Assembly (NCBI RefSeq): GCF_001854185.1
Contig: NZ_CP017603.1
Coordinates: forward strand, 3,720,001-3,784,000
From: Clostridium formicaceticum
Lineage (GTDB): Bacteria; Bacillota; Clostridia; Peptostreptococcales; Natronincolaceae
Length of the DNA: 64,000 bases
Direction: 5' to 3'
This document shows, in pieces, positions 56,196-64,000 of the stretch. The notes beneath the pieces are model-generated. The model saw only the letters and a program-made list of their open reading frames with translations, did not search any database and was not told the origin of the DNA. How positions within the stretch are numbered: the stretch's first letter is position 1; each line of letters opens with the position of its first letter. A program made the position numbers and the translations under genes.

Positions 56196-57263
56196 TTAAA
56201 ACAGTAAAGCTTTTTGAATTTCAATATATACTGTCTCACCCACATTTATATCGCTATTCCAAGGTGCTATAAATATCATCTTTTGGTTTTTGATTTGTAC
56301 TTTAATATATAATTCTTTTCCCATTAATTGAATATGTGAAACGCTACAGGGAATACTGTTTTCTTTTTTTTCTTTTCTAACGATTACATTTTCTGGGCGA
56401 ATACCCACCTCAGTTTGCGTAGTGATTTTATCACTACAAGCTTTCACCTGATTTTCCTGTAGGCTGATCTTAATACTGTCGTAGCCCTCCTGTTGAACTT
56501 CAATAACAAAGTGATCCTCCTCTTTTTTCCAAAGAGCTTTAAGTATATTTAGAGGAGGATTCCCTAAAAAATTTGCCACAAATCGATTTCGAGGCTCGTC
56601 ATACATTTCTTTTGGATTTGTGTATTGTTGAAGCTCACCTTCGTTTAAAAGCAAAATTTGATCAGAAATACTCATGGCTTCTTCTTGATCATGGGTCACA
56701 AATAAAGTAGTAATTTGAGTTTTCTTTTGAATATTTTTAATTTCTTCACGCATTTCGATTCGCAATCTTGCATCTAAATTTGAAAAGGGCTCATCCAGTA
56801 ATAGCACTTGAGGGTTCTTTATCAAAGCCCTTGCAATCGCCACCCTTTGCTGCTGTCCCCCTGATAATGCCTTGGGCTTTCGATTTAGTAGCTCTTCAAT
56901 TTTTACTAATTTAGCAATTTCCTTTGCCCTCTCCTCTGCTTCCTTTTTAGGTACTTTTTTCATTTTTAAGGGAAATACAATATTTTTTAATGCTGACATA
57001 TGAGGATATAATGCATAGCTTTGAAATACCATCCCAATATTCCGGTGCTCCGGTTCAACATTATTCATGTTTTTATCCCCAAAGAACACTTCTCCTTCAT
57101 TAGGTTCTATCAAGCCTGCGATTAGATTTAATATAGTGCTTTTACCACAGCCACTTGGCCCAAGCAAGCTAACAAGGCTTCCACTCTTAATTTCAGCATT
57201 TAGCCCTCTTAATGCCTCAACACCCTCATAATGTTTTGTTAGATTCGTCAAACGAATATCCAA
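56196..57263 (-). CDS. Sugar ABC transporter ATPase (UgpC/MsmX type)
   Basis: 355 residues. An ABC domain with Walker A LGPSGCGKST, signature LSGGQQQRVAIARA, Walker B VLLLDEPFSNLD and switch His in VTHDQEEAM, plus the C-terminal regulatory TOBE region (about 240-355) of the MalK/UgpC group. It is the first gene of the operon. The neighbouring 5'-nucleotidase remnant and the UgpB-like binding protein suggest phosphorylated substrates, with low certainty. Confidence 0.95.
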   Translation of the reverse strand: MDIRLTNLTKHYEGVEALRGLNAEIKSGSLVSLLGPSGCGKSTILNLIAGLIEPNEGEVFFGDKNMNNVEPEHRNIGMVFQSYALYPHMSALKNIVFPLKMKKVPKKEAEERAKEIAKLVKIEELLNRKPKALSGGQQQRVAIARALIKNPQVLLLDEPFSNLDARLRIEMREEIKNIQKKTQITTLFVTHDQEEAMSISDQILLLNEGELQQYTNPKEMYDEPRNRFVANFLGNPPLNILKALWKKEEDHFVIEVQQEGYDSIKISLQENQVKACSDKITTQTEVGIRPENVIVRKEKKENSIPCSVSHIQLMGKELYIKVQIKNQKMIFIAPWNSDINVGETVYIEIQKALLF

Positions 57264-57446
57264 GCATATCCCTCCCTAAATCTTTACCAAAGCTCATTAT
57301 AGCATGCAAAAAAATAAAATTACCAATTGAAAATTCCAATGAAATATTGTTAATAAATTAATTTATTTTATAGAAATAATTTCCATGTTTTATAGGGCTT
57401 CAATTATTGCTATAAATATCCCCTAATAAAGTCTTTTTTTATGAAT

Positions 57447-57467
57447 AAAAAAAAGCCCTACTAGGCT
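57447..57467 (-). terminator. Terminator after the 5'-nucleotidase remnant
   Basis: On the minus strand AGCCTA-GT-AGGGCT followed by eight T. A short stem of about five pairs. The gap 57264-57446 is AT-rich and must hold the sugar operon promoter; nothing else is seen. Confidence 0.6.
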
Positions 57468-57489
57468 CAAATTCACAGTAATTCTCTTT

Positions 57490-58090
57490 TTATTTTATTA
57501 TTGTTTTCATTATAGCTTCCCTAATTATGATATTACTAGTTCTTCTATTACATCCCCTTTGAAATTCAGAAAAAAAGTCACCGCCATCGGCTAAATAATC
57601 ACTGGTAGCTACTTTATATTTTTTTTCTAGATCTAAAGCATCTCCGTTCTTCAGCTTTATATTTTGAATTTTTTTCTCTCCATCTACAATGTCATATATA
57701 ATACCATCCGTCTGCAGTCTTCCCCACAACGCATCAATAGACCTCTCTATAAGTTTTTTTATGTCTCTACCCTTCAGTTCCATAGTACAAATAGTATTAT
57801 TAAAGGGAAGATTTTCTTTTATATCTATATCATAAATTACTCCTCCCTAATGACACTCCTAAATACCTCCGTATTAATAAAAAAACCTCAGCTTCTACCT
57901 CTAGATTAATAGTTGTATAACCTATTTTTTCTACCCTATTACAGCCTGTGCCTCTATATTAATCTATAGTTTACTTTATCTTAGGGTGAAGAAAATAATT
58001 GTGGAATTCAGTCCACCTAATACTTTCTATGATCCCATGAAAGTCATGAATACTAAATAAATGAATAGTAGTTTCTGTTATATTCTCCAT
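57490..58090 (-). pseudogene. 5'-nucleotidase family gene, two remnants
   Basis: The 5' remnant starts at ATG 58090 behind AGGTGGTG and reads MENITETTIHLFSIHDFHGI, with the DFHG metal motif of 5'-nucleotidases, then stops after about 36 codons. The 3' remnant (from about 57838 down to 57490) reads NLPFNNTICTMELKGRDIKK and later YKVATSDYLADGGDFF, the family's substrate-binding C-terminal domain. Most of the metallophosphatase core, several hundred residues in a normal enzyme, is missing. The intact enzyme would release phosphate from nucleotides outside the cell. Confidence 0.85.
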
Positions 58091-58105
58091 AGTTTCACCA
58101 CCTGC

Positions 58106-58687
58106 TTACTTATTATTGCTTAAGCTACTTTCTTCCATTTCAATAAATAGTCTCAAACCTTTAATAGATTCCTCTAGGCAAGATTCGTCTAAGCCATAAA
58201 GAGGCAGTTCTATATTATTTAACTTAAGAAGCTCCTGTATTTCTTCTATAAATACGCCTTTTTCATATTTAACTTCAATCGTATCTATTTTTTCCTTCCA
58301 CACATCACTAGTTTTCCACTCACCTCCCCAGACTCCATCACAGGTTCGATTGATTCCACAGGTAGGACTACCATTGATTCCCACTAAACCTACTATCTCA
58401 TATCCATTTTTCATATAATCCTTAAGTTGATGTAGATAAGGCTTGAACAACTGCTGACAGCTCTCTCTATAATATGGAGTATCAAACTGAGATTTTACCT
58501 GCCCCCAGCGTTTAATGCCATGATTTAATAATTCGGGGCAGGGCAGCTGTATCATTCCAATCCCCTTTTCAATCAATAAAGTAACTACCTCTCCTATTGC
58601 CCCCTGAAACCTAGACAGGCCCTCCACCTTTGAGTTGGCATTCAAAATACAATGACATAGCAACACCATTTTTTTACTTCTTTCCAT
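58106..58687 (-). CDS. DUF523/TudS-related putative desulfidase
   Basis: 193 residues of the DUF523-like family (TudS-related thiouracil desulfidases). Conserved cysteines appear in LLCHCILNANS near the N terminus, in LPCPELLNHG and in GINGSPTCGI, compatible with a 4Fe-4S cluster. TudS removes sulfur from 2-thiouracil, while this subgroup's substrate is not known. A single gene downstream of rnpB on the same strand. 58688-58896 holds no gene that I can support. Confidence 0.8.
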   Translation of the reverse strand: MERSKKMVLLCHCILNANSKVEGLSRFQGAIGEVVTLLIEKGIGMIQLPCPELLNHGIKRWGQVKSQFDTPYYRESCQQLFKPYLHQLKDYMKNGYEIVGLVGINGSPTCGINRTCDGVWGGEWKTSDVWKEKIDTIEVKYEKGVFIEEIQELLKLNNIELPLYGLDESCLEESIKGLRLFIEMEESSLSNNK

Positions 58688-58896
58688 ATGTATCTCCTCC
58701 CTATGTGTATCATCATTTTTAGACCTTTTAAAAGGACCGCTGCTATTTTTAAGTTTATGACCACTATTCTAATAGCTTATAAATTTCAATGCTATCAAAA
58801 TATCTACTTAACAGCAGTTATTAAATAGAATTTGTAAATTACTACTATATAGTAAAATGGCATAATATTACAACATGTTTATTTATATAAGGAAAT

Positions 58897-58920
58897 AAAA
58901 AAATCAACACAAAGTGTTGA
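58897..58920 (-). terminator. Terminator of rnpB
   Basis: On the minus strand TCAACAC-TTT-GTGTTGA followed by seven T, right after the RNase P RNA end. Same hairpin as at 52846-52876. Confidence 0.85.
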
Positions 58921-58931
58921 AATTTTGAAAA

Positions 58932-59278
58932 GCGAGCAAATCTATAAGCCGAGTTCTGTATTCGATAATCATCTATCTAGGTCAATTGTTGCCAATTGAC
59001 TCAAGCGACCTACCACGGGACACGACGGGCCGCCGTTTTTCTGTCCCTACTTGGTCTTGCTCCAGATGGGGTTTACATAGCCAACTAGTCGCCTAGCTGC
59101 TGGTGAGCTCTTACCTCACCTTTCCACCCTTACCTTTTACAGATGTAAAAGGCGGTATCTCTCTGTTGCACTTTCCTTGGAGTCACCTCCACTGGGTATT
59201 ACCCAGCACCCTGCCCTATGGAGCTCGGACTTTCCTCGTCCACAGTTACCTGTGGCCGCGATTATCTGATTTACTCGC
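58932..59278 (-). ncRNA. rnpB: RNase P RNA (bacterial, class A-like)
   Basis: About 347 nt. The ends pair to form P1 (GCGAGTAAATC at the 5' end, GATTTGCTCGC at the 3' end). Conserved cores are visible: GAGGAAAGTCCGAGCTCC near the 5' end (P4 5' strand), AAAGTGCAACAGAGAGATA, and GGTAAGAGCTCACCAGC-like and TTCGGCTTATAG-like parts toward the 3' end. It is the catalytic RNA that trims the 5' leaders of tRNA precursors. A plus-strand ORF here is spurious. Confidence 0.97.
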
Positions 59279-59353
59279 TATATTTATTTTTCTCTTTCAA
59301 GAATATTATCATACCATGAATTCTTTTATATGTCAAAAGTAAATTTTTGGAAT

Positions 59354-59752
59354 TTATTTTTCGTCCATTGCTTTATTTGCCAATGCGTCCGCTTTTTTAT
59401 TATGTTCTCTTCTGACATGCTCTATATGAAACTTACTAAATTTTTTTACTAAGGGCATTACCATATTATACATGGTGATCATCCCTTCATTTTTTACCTT
59501 GTACTCACCTTTGATCTGCTTTGTTACCAGCTCACTGTCCAGATAACATTTCACACCAGTTGCACCCATATCTAAGGCCGCCTCCAAACCACGGCTTAAA
59601 GCTTTGTACTCCGCAACGTTATTCGTTTGATTTCCGATATACTGACTAATTTCCTTTAAAGTGTTTCCTTCTACATCTTGAATGACAATCCCTATTCCTG
59701 CTTCTCCTGGATTACCCCTTGAACCGCCATCTGTATAAATTACAACCTCCAT
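59354..59752 (-). CDS. Ribonuclease HI family protein
   Basis: 132 residues, an RNase HI fold. Catalytic acids Asp8 (YTDGGSRGNPG), Glu48 (NNVAEYKAL), Asp72 (CYLDSELV) and Asp122 (KKADALANKA) are in place. It cleaves RNA in RNA-DNA hybrids; short family members of this type are common in Clostridia. It lies 18 bases after the Nif3-like gene and upstream of rnpB. Confidence 0.93.
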   Translation of the reverse strand: MEVVIYTDGGSRGNPGEAGIGIVIQDVEGNTLKEISQYIGNQTNNVAEYKALSRGLEAALDMGATGVKCYLDSELVTKQIKGEYKVKNEGMITMYNMVMPLVKKFSKFHIEHVRREHNKKADALANKAMDEK

Positions 59753-59770
59753 TGCATCTTCACTACCTCT

Positions 59771-60889
59771 CTATAGTATATTAAAAGGATTAATTTCCGT
59801 GCTAGGAGCAACAATTTCTACCTCCATATTCTCCATAGAAAACTGTTCCCTTAAATAGGCCACGACTAAATCCACAAAAAATATTTCTGTTTCAAAATGC
59901 CCAGCATCAATCACTGTTATGCCAAATTCTAAAGCTGTTTGAGCTTGATGGTATTTAACATCTCCTGTAATCAGGCAATCACAGCCCCTTTCAGCTGCTA
60001 ATTCTATGTAATCCGCCCCACTTCCGCAGACAATACCTATGGTTTCAAGCGTCTTATGAGGATTGCCGGCATATTTTACTTGTTTTAGCTGAAGCAGTTG
60101 CTTTAATTCTTCTGCAAAGGATGATAAAGACTTGGCTGTCTGCAGCTTCCCTATTCTTCCAAGGCCTTTTTTGCTGCCCAAATTATTTAGAGGGTAAACA
60201 TCATAGGCTACTTCTTCATAGGGATGTGCCTGGATGATATTATTGATAGCTTCAGCTAAATGACTTTGAGGAACGATGGTTTCAATCTTTATTTCTGATA
60301 CTTTTTCCAGCTCTCCTTGTTTTCCTATAAAAGGATTAGTTCCTGCCAGCGGCTTAAAAGTTCCCGTACCTTCACTTCTAAAACTACAGTGACTATAATT
60401 GCCTATATGCCCAGCTCCAGCTGTTGCTAAACCTTGTGCTACCTTTTCCTCATACCCTTCTGGTACAAATACAGCAATTTTATATAGTTTTTCTCTTTGA
60501 GTAATATCTAAAATATCTGTATCTTCTATGCCAATCTTCTTAGCTACAAAGGCATTTAATCCCTCTGTAGCAATGTCCATGTTGGTATGAGCAGCATAGA
60601 TATTGATATCCTTTTTTATAGCTTCATGAATTAAAGATCCTTTATAATCTTCCTTAGTAATAGATTTTAAAGGAGAAAAAATCATAGGATGATGGGCAAT
60701 GATTAAATCAACTTTTTTTTCTACGGCTTCCTGCAACACCTCTTTTGTTACATCCAAACATACCATGACCCTATTTACTTGGCTATGATTGCTACCTACC
60801 TGCAACCCTACATTATCCCATTTCATTGCATCTTGTTTTGGAGCTAATTTTTCCATGATGTCTATAATACTTTTTACTGTTTCAGCCAT
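59771..60889 (-). CDS. Nif3-like dinuclear metal-center protein (YqfO type)
   Basis: 372 residues, with the YqfO-type insertion domain in the middle (about 130-240). Metal ligands of the Nif3 family: LIIAHHPMIF and AAHTNMD in the first half, GDVKYHQA and DAGHFETE in the second. Structural members form toroidal hexamers; the biochemical role is unsettled (GTP cyclohydrolase-like annotation in some genomes is not supported here). The start overlaps the trmK stop. Confidence 0.95.
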   Translation of the reverse strand: MAETVKSIIDIMEKLAPKQDAMKWDNVGLQVGSNHSQVNRVMVCLDVTKEVLQEAVEKKVDLIIAHHPMIFSPLKSITKEDYKGSLIHEAIKKDINIYAAHTNMDIATEGLNAFVAKKIGIEDTDILDITQREKLYKIAVFVPEGYEEKVAQGLATAGAGHIGNYSHCSFRSEGTGTFKPLAGTNPFIGKQGELEKVSEIKIETIVPQSHLAEAINNIIQAHPYEEVAYDVYPLNNLGSKKGLGRIGKLQTAKSLSSFAEELKQLLQLKQVKYAGNPHKTLETIGIVCGSGADYIELAAERGCDCLITGDVKYHQAQTALEFGITVIDAGHFETEIFFVDLVVAYLREQFSMENMEVEIVAPSTEINPFNIL

Positions 60890-61575
60890 GCTAACACCTC
60901 CTCTAATTTTATCAACTTTTCCTTACACGCTTTATATTTTTTCATGGCAGCAGAAGAATCTTGATTTTGCACCTGAAGTATAATTTCTTTTTGCGTCTTT
61001 ATTTTTCCTTCTATAAATTCTTCTGCTAAATCTCTAGGATTTGATTTAAGTAAGAATCCCGTTTCATAGTAGATATCCTCTTCTACTATTTGTGTTCCTT
61101 GTTGAACTACAATAATTTCATAAATTTTGTGGTCTTCCTTTACTAACAGATCTTTACTGATTCTAAAATTGTTAGCAACTAAATACCTTCTTAAATCCGC
61201 CTGTGCCTGCATAGGCTGTAGAATAAAGGTATGAACACTCTGGATAATAGTTGGAACCTTGTCTAACAGCTCTGATATCAATATGCCGCCCATTCCTGCT
61301 ATAATCACTGTCTCCACCTCACCTGCTTTTAAAACCTCCAAACCACTACCTAACCGCATTTGAATTTTATCAACATAATCATGCGCTTGGATATTTTTTT
61401 CAGCAGTTTCTAATGGTCCTCTATTGACGTCACTGGCAATTACATGAGAAGTAATACCATTTTGTAAAAGGTAGATGGGTAAATACCCATGATCTGTACC
61501 AATATCTGCTACACTGCTGTTCATTGGCACTAAATCCGCTATTTTTTTTAATCTTGGTGTTAATTTCACTTGCAT
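60874..61575 (-). CDS. trmK: tRNA (adenine(22)-N1)-methyltransferase
   Basis: 233 residues. The SAM-binding motif SVADIGTDHGYLPIYLL is near residue 20 and the conserved IIAGMGGILISELL follows later, as in TrmK. It methylates N1 of adenosine 22 in some bacterial tRNAs. The conserved placement between sigA and the Nif3-like gene supports the call. It overlaps the Nif3-like gene by 16 bases. Confidence 0.95.
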   Translation of the reverse strand: MQVKLTPRLKKIADLVPMNSSVADIGTDHGYLPIYLLQNGITSHVIASDVNRGPLETAEKNIQAHDYVDKIQMRLGSGLEVLKAGEVETVIIAGMGGILISELLDKVPTIIQSVHTFILQPMQAQADLRRYLVANNFRISKDLLVKEDHKIYEIIVVQQGTQIVEEDIYYETGFLLKSNPRDLAEEFIEGKIKTQKEIILQVQNQDSSAAMKKYKACKEKLIKLEEVLAWLKQ

Positions 61576-61670
61576 TTTCTTAGTACTCCTTTATTTAACA
61601 ATATTTTTCTCGTAAATTACATTATATTTTTAGAGACTTCTTCCTACACTAATAAAAAGGAGGTATCTTT

Positions 61671-61871
61671 ATGCCACATAGAGACAAAAAGAAAAAAATC
61701 ATTACGCCTCCCCGTGACATGGTTCATTTCAGTTGGGGAGGTCGAACTCAAGAATGGGAAGAAGAGGCTGACCAGATTATGCACATTTTGCAAGATCAAA
61801 TAGATAATCAAGAAACACAGGAAGAAATAAAGAAAAAAATAGAGTATGGAAAACAAAAACAATATTGGTAG
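61671..61871 (+). CDS. Small charged protein, unknown
   Basis: 66 residues, strongly charged and predicted to be mostly helical, with a Trp pair region (FSWGGRTQEWEEEADQIMH). No family that I recognise. AAGGAGGT precedes the ATG. It is divergent from trmK and convergent with rpoD, with a shared strong terminator. It could be a DNA- or RNA-associated small protein, but there is no direct evidence. Confidence 0.7.
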   Translation: MPHRDKKKKIITPPRDMVHFSWGGRTQEWEEEADQIMHILQDQIDNQETQEEIKKKIEYGKQKQYW

Positions 61872-61884
61872 CTCTCATCACCAT

Positions 61885-61921
61885 AATACAATAGATTCGC
61901 AATCTGCGAATCTATTGTATT
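61885..61921. terminator. Strong bidirectional terminator
   Basis: A perfect 17-bp stem AATACAATAGATTCGCA (61885-61901) with its complement (61905-61921), 3-base loop. It separates the convergent small gene and rpoD. Confidence 0.9.
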
Positions 61922-61929
61922 TGATCTAT

Positions 61930-63051
61930 TTATTCTAGATAGTCTTTTAATTTTTTGCTACGGCTAGGATGTCTTAATTTTCTTAAAGCCTTTGCTTCAA
62001 TCTGGCGGATACGCTCTCTTGTTACCTCAAACTTTTTACCTACTTCCTCTAAAGTTCTAGCTCTACCGTCATCTAACCCAAATCTAAGTCTCAAAACTTT
62101 TTGTTCTCTAGGAGTCAGAGTATCTAGTACCTCAATTAGTTGTTCCTTCAATAGAGAAAAAGCTGCAGCTTCAGCTGGTGCTGGTGCATCATCGTCTGGA
62201 ATAAAATCTCCTAAGTGACTATCTTCTTCTTCTCCTATCGGTGTTTCTAAGGACACTGGTTCTTGAGCAATTTTTAATATTTCTCGCACTTTATCTTCTG
62301 ATAAATCCATTTCTTCTGCAATTTCTTCAGGCTTTGGCTCTCTTCCTAATTCCTGTAATAACTGCCTTGAAACTCTGATCAACTTATTAATGGTTTCTAC
62401 CATATGTACAGGAATTCTTATGGTACGGGCTTGGTCCGCAATCGCTCTTGTAATCGCTTGGCGAATCCACCAGGTTGCATAGGTACTAAATTTATATCCT
62501 TTTGTATAATCAAATTTTTCTACTGCTTTGATTAAGCCAAGGTTACCTTCTTGTATTAAGTCTAAGAACAACATTCCACGACCTACATAACGTTTTGCAA
62601 TACTTACAACTAATCTTAAGTTGGCTTCCACTAAACGTTTTTTTGCTTCCTCGTCCCCATCTTCCATTCTTTGTGCCAATGCTATTTCTTCGTCGGCGGA
62701 TAATAAAGGAACTTTTCCGATTTCCTTCAGATACATCCTAACAGGGTCATCTATATTAATACCTTTGAGTAAGGCGGAATCATCTTCAATATTTTCTTCT
62801 ATTACAATGTCATTCTCTAAGTCAATGTCATCTACCTCTAGATCATCTAAGTCATCCTCCTTATCTCCTACTATGTCAATCCCCATTGTAGCTAAATGCT
62901 CATAAACTTCATCTATTTGATCTTTGTCTATATCAATATCCTCAAGGGCGTCCATGATTTCTGTATAAGTAATCATTCCCCTTTTCTTACCTTTTTCTAC
63001 TAATTTTTTCACAGACTCTTTTTTATCTTTTATCTCTTTGGGATTGTTCAA
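61930..63051 (-). CDS. rpoD: RNA polymerase primary sigma factor
   Basis: 373 residues (sigma-A type). Region 1.1 and an acidic linker near the N terminus, region 1.2 ([20 protein letters not shown]), region 2 ([34 protein letters not shown]), and region 4.2 ([18 protein letters not shown]). It directs RNA polymerase to housekeeping promoters. It overlaps dnaG by 4 bases (ATGA), as in the classic dnaG-rpoD operon. No anomaly. Confidence 0.98.
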   Translation of the reverse strand: MNNPKEIKDKKESVKKLVEKGKKRGMITYTEIMDALEDIDIDKDQIDEVYEHLATMGIDIVGDKEDDLDDLEVDDIDLENDIVIEENIEDDSALLKGINIDDPVRMYLKEIGKVPLLSADEEIALAQRMEDGDEEAKKRLVEANLRLVVSIAKRYVGRGMLFLDLIQEGNLGLIKAVEKFDYTKGYKFSTYATWWIRQAITRAIADQARTIRIPVHMVETINKLIRVSRQLLQELGREPKPEEIAEEMDLSEDKVREILKIAQEPVSLETPIGEEEDSHLGDFIPDDDAPAPAEAAAFSLLKEQLIEVLDTLTPREQKVLRLRFGLDDGRARTLEEVGKKFEVTRERIRQIEAKALRKLRHPSRSKKLKDYLE

Positions 63052-64000
63052 TGCTGTTCCCTCCTTTCCTCCGACTGCAGTTTCTGTAATTCTATATTAA
63101 TTTTCATCATTTCTACACCTAGCTTTAACAATTGTTTTTCAACCTCTTCCTTATTTGGATTTTCCTCTGACATGATAATATTTTGCTGTTCCTTTAGCTT
63201 ATTGCGTTGATACAATAGCTTAGAACGTTTTATTTTGGTTTTGTATTTTTCTATGGACTTATTCATATCCATTTGCTGAATATCTATGTCAAGAATGCTT
63301 TTCACTTCTTTTTGCAGGTTAGGAAGTTTTTCTTTTATGTTATCTAAGTTTTCTTTATTATGAAAGTTATTTATAATATATTGAAATATGTCACGATGAC
63401 TTTCTAATATAAAATCATCTAAATCAATTTTTTGTAGTATACTAGAAATTAATTCAGGATTTGTAAGCATAAATTTTAATAATTGCTTCTCAGCGATAAT
63501 ATACCCTTTCTGTTCAACCAATGGTAATGATTCTATATACTTATTATTTCTTTTGTGGTTGGAACTATACTTAGTATTATTAGTTATATTCACTGAAGTC
63601 TTTCTACCGTACATTTCTGCTATAATAGCATCTTTGGATATACCAAACTTCTCTTCAACATTTTTAATATAGGTTTCTTGCTCTATTGGACTTTTGATTT
63701 GTTTTAAAATATTTGCTACTGCTTTTCCTAACTTAATTTGATCTTCTAAACTTTTTGAAGCATATTCTTGTTGCGCTATATAAATTTTATAATCAATAAA
63801 ATTCAAAGCACCCTTTAATTTTTTTTCAAAAGCGTCTTTTCCTTTCTTTTTGATAAAATCATCGGGATCCACATTATCAGGTAAAGTTAGTACTTTAATA
63901 TCTATATGGACATTTTGTAGTATTTCTATACTTCTTAAGGTAGCTTTTATGCCAGCAGTGTCTCCGTCAAAGCATATAATAATTTCATTAAAGTATTTTT
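63048..64000 (-). CDS. dnaG: DNA primase, C-terminal part (cut by window edge)
   Basis: The frame is open to the window edge: the first residues include [13 protein letters not shown], the TOPRIM D-x-D motif of DnaG, then a linker and the DnaB-binding C-terminal domain (to residue about 317 of this part). It makes RNA primers for replication with the DnaB helicase. It is followed by rpoD with a 4-base overlap. The N-terminal zinc domain is outside the window. Confidence 0.95.
   Translation of the reverse strand, partial: KYFNEIIICFDGDTAGIKATLRSIEILQNVHIDIKVLTLPDNVDPDDFIKKKGKDAFEKKLKGALNFIDYKIYIAQQEYASKSLEDQIKLGKAVANILKQIKSPIEQETYIKNVEEKFGISKDAIIAEMYGRKTSVNITNNTKYSSNHKRNNKYIESLPLVEQKGYIIAEKQLLKFMLTNPELISSILQKIDLDDFILESHRDIFQYIINNFHNKENLDNIKEKLPNLQKEVKSILDIDIQQMDMNKSIEKYKTKIKRSKLLYQRNKLKEQQNIIMSEENPNKEEVEKQLLKLGVEMMKINIELQKLQSEERREQH

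Noticed and set aside
59103-59342. Plus-strand ORF
   Set aside because: It lies across RNase P RNA on the opposite strand.

Overview
The window looks like a chromosome segment of a low-GC, anaerobic, spore-forming Firmicute of class Clostridia, probably near Alkaliphilus/Natronincola. The reasons are the dnaG-rpoD-trmK-nif3 gene order beside rnpB, paired Spo0A-type boxes, a YheC/YheD spore-coat type gene, corrinoid methyltransferase genes with a RACo-type activator, and a CRISPR repeat resembling the Clostridioides difficile type I-B repeat. The genus is inferred from gene content only.

Layout. 1-641: end of an EAL-CBS signalling protein. 890-4456: a full-length BREX-type PglX methyltransferase without other BREX genes, lying between two same-orientation copies of a structured repeat. 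4857-16075: a complete type I-B CRISPR-Cas locus with 28 clear repeats, one decayed repeat, cas2-cas1-cas4-cas3-cas5-cas7-cas8b-cas6 (minus strand) and a WYL-domain regulator. 16255-19298: gnd-zwf-cyclase. 19357-19985: about 0.6 kb without a convincing gene but with many strong inverted repeats, a candidate large structured RNA. 20164-20983: two Spo0A boxes, a small gene for an internally duplicated protein, and a rubredoxin-like ORF with a stop codon. 21100-36629: a corrinoid methyl-transfer region (two corrinoid proteins, four UroD-family methyltransferases, a RACo-like activator, a CobW-type GTPase and an SsuABC-like transporter), interrupted by plus-strand accBCDA behind a FapR-like operator. 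36951-39535: spore-related genes.

39555-50104 is mobile and decaying: a MITE-like inverted repeat, a truncated sensor kinase, a group II intron with its maturase, a cupin gene with a damaged 5' end, a Spo0A-boxed lipoprotein gene, two fragments of a possible HTH/nuclease gene, and an IS21-family element (5-bp target duplication ATGTT) inserted in a malY/patB-type beta-lyase gene. 50248-52506 is a polar amino acid (probably cystine-type) ABC transporter upstream of that broken gene. 52902-57263 is a sugar or glycerol-3-phosphate type ABC transporter, followed by the ghost of a 5'-nucleotidase gene. 58106-64000 is housekeeping: a DUF523/TudS-like protein, rnpB, RNase HI, Nif3-like, TrmK, RpoD and the C-terminal part of DnaG.

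How the parts may work together. The I-B locus is self-contained: acquisition (Cas1-Cas2-Cas4), processing (Cas6), Cascade (Cas5-7-8) and Cas3, with its leader between cas2 and the array. The corrinoid cluster has the parts to move methyl groups from an unknown methylated substrate onto corrinoid proteins and to reactivate them reductively, and the adjacent transporter may import the substrate. Substrate identity cannot be read from the sequence.
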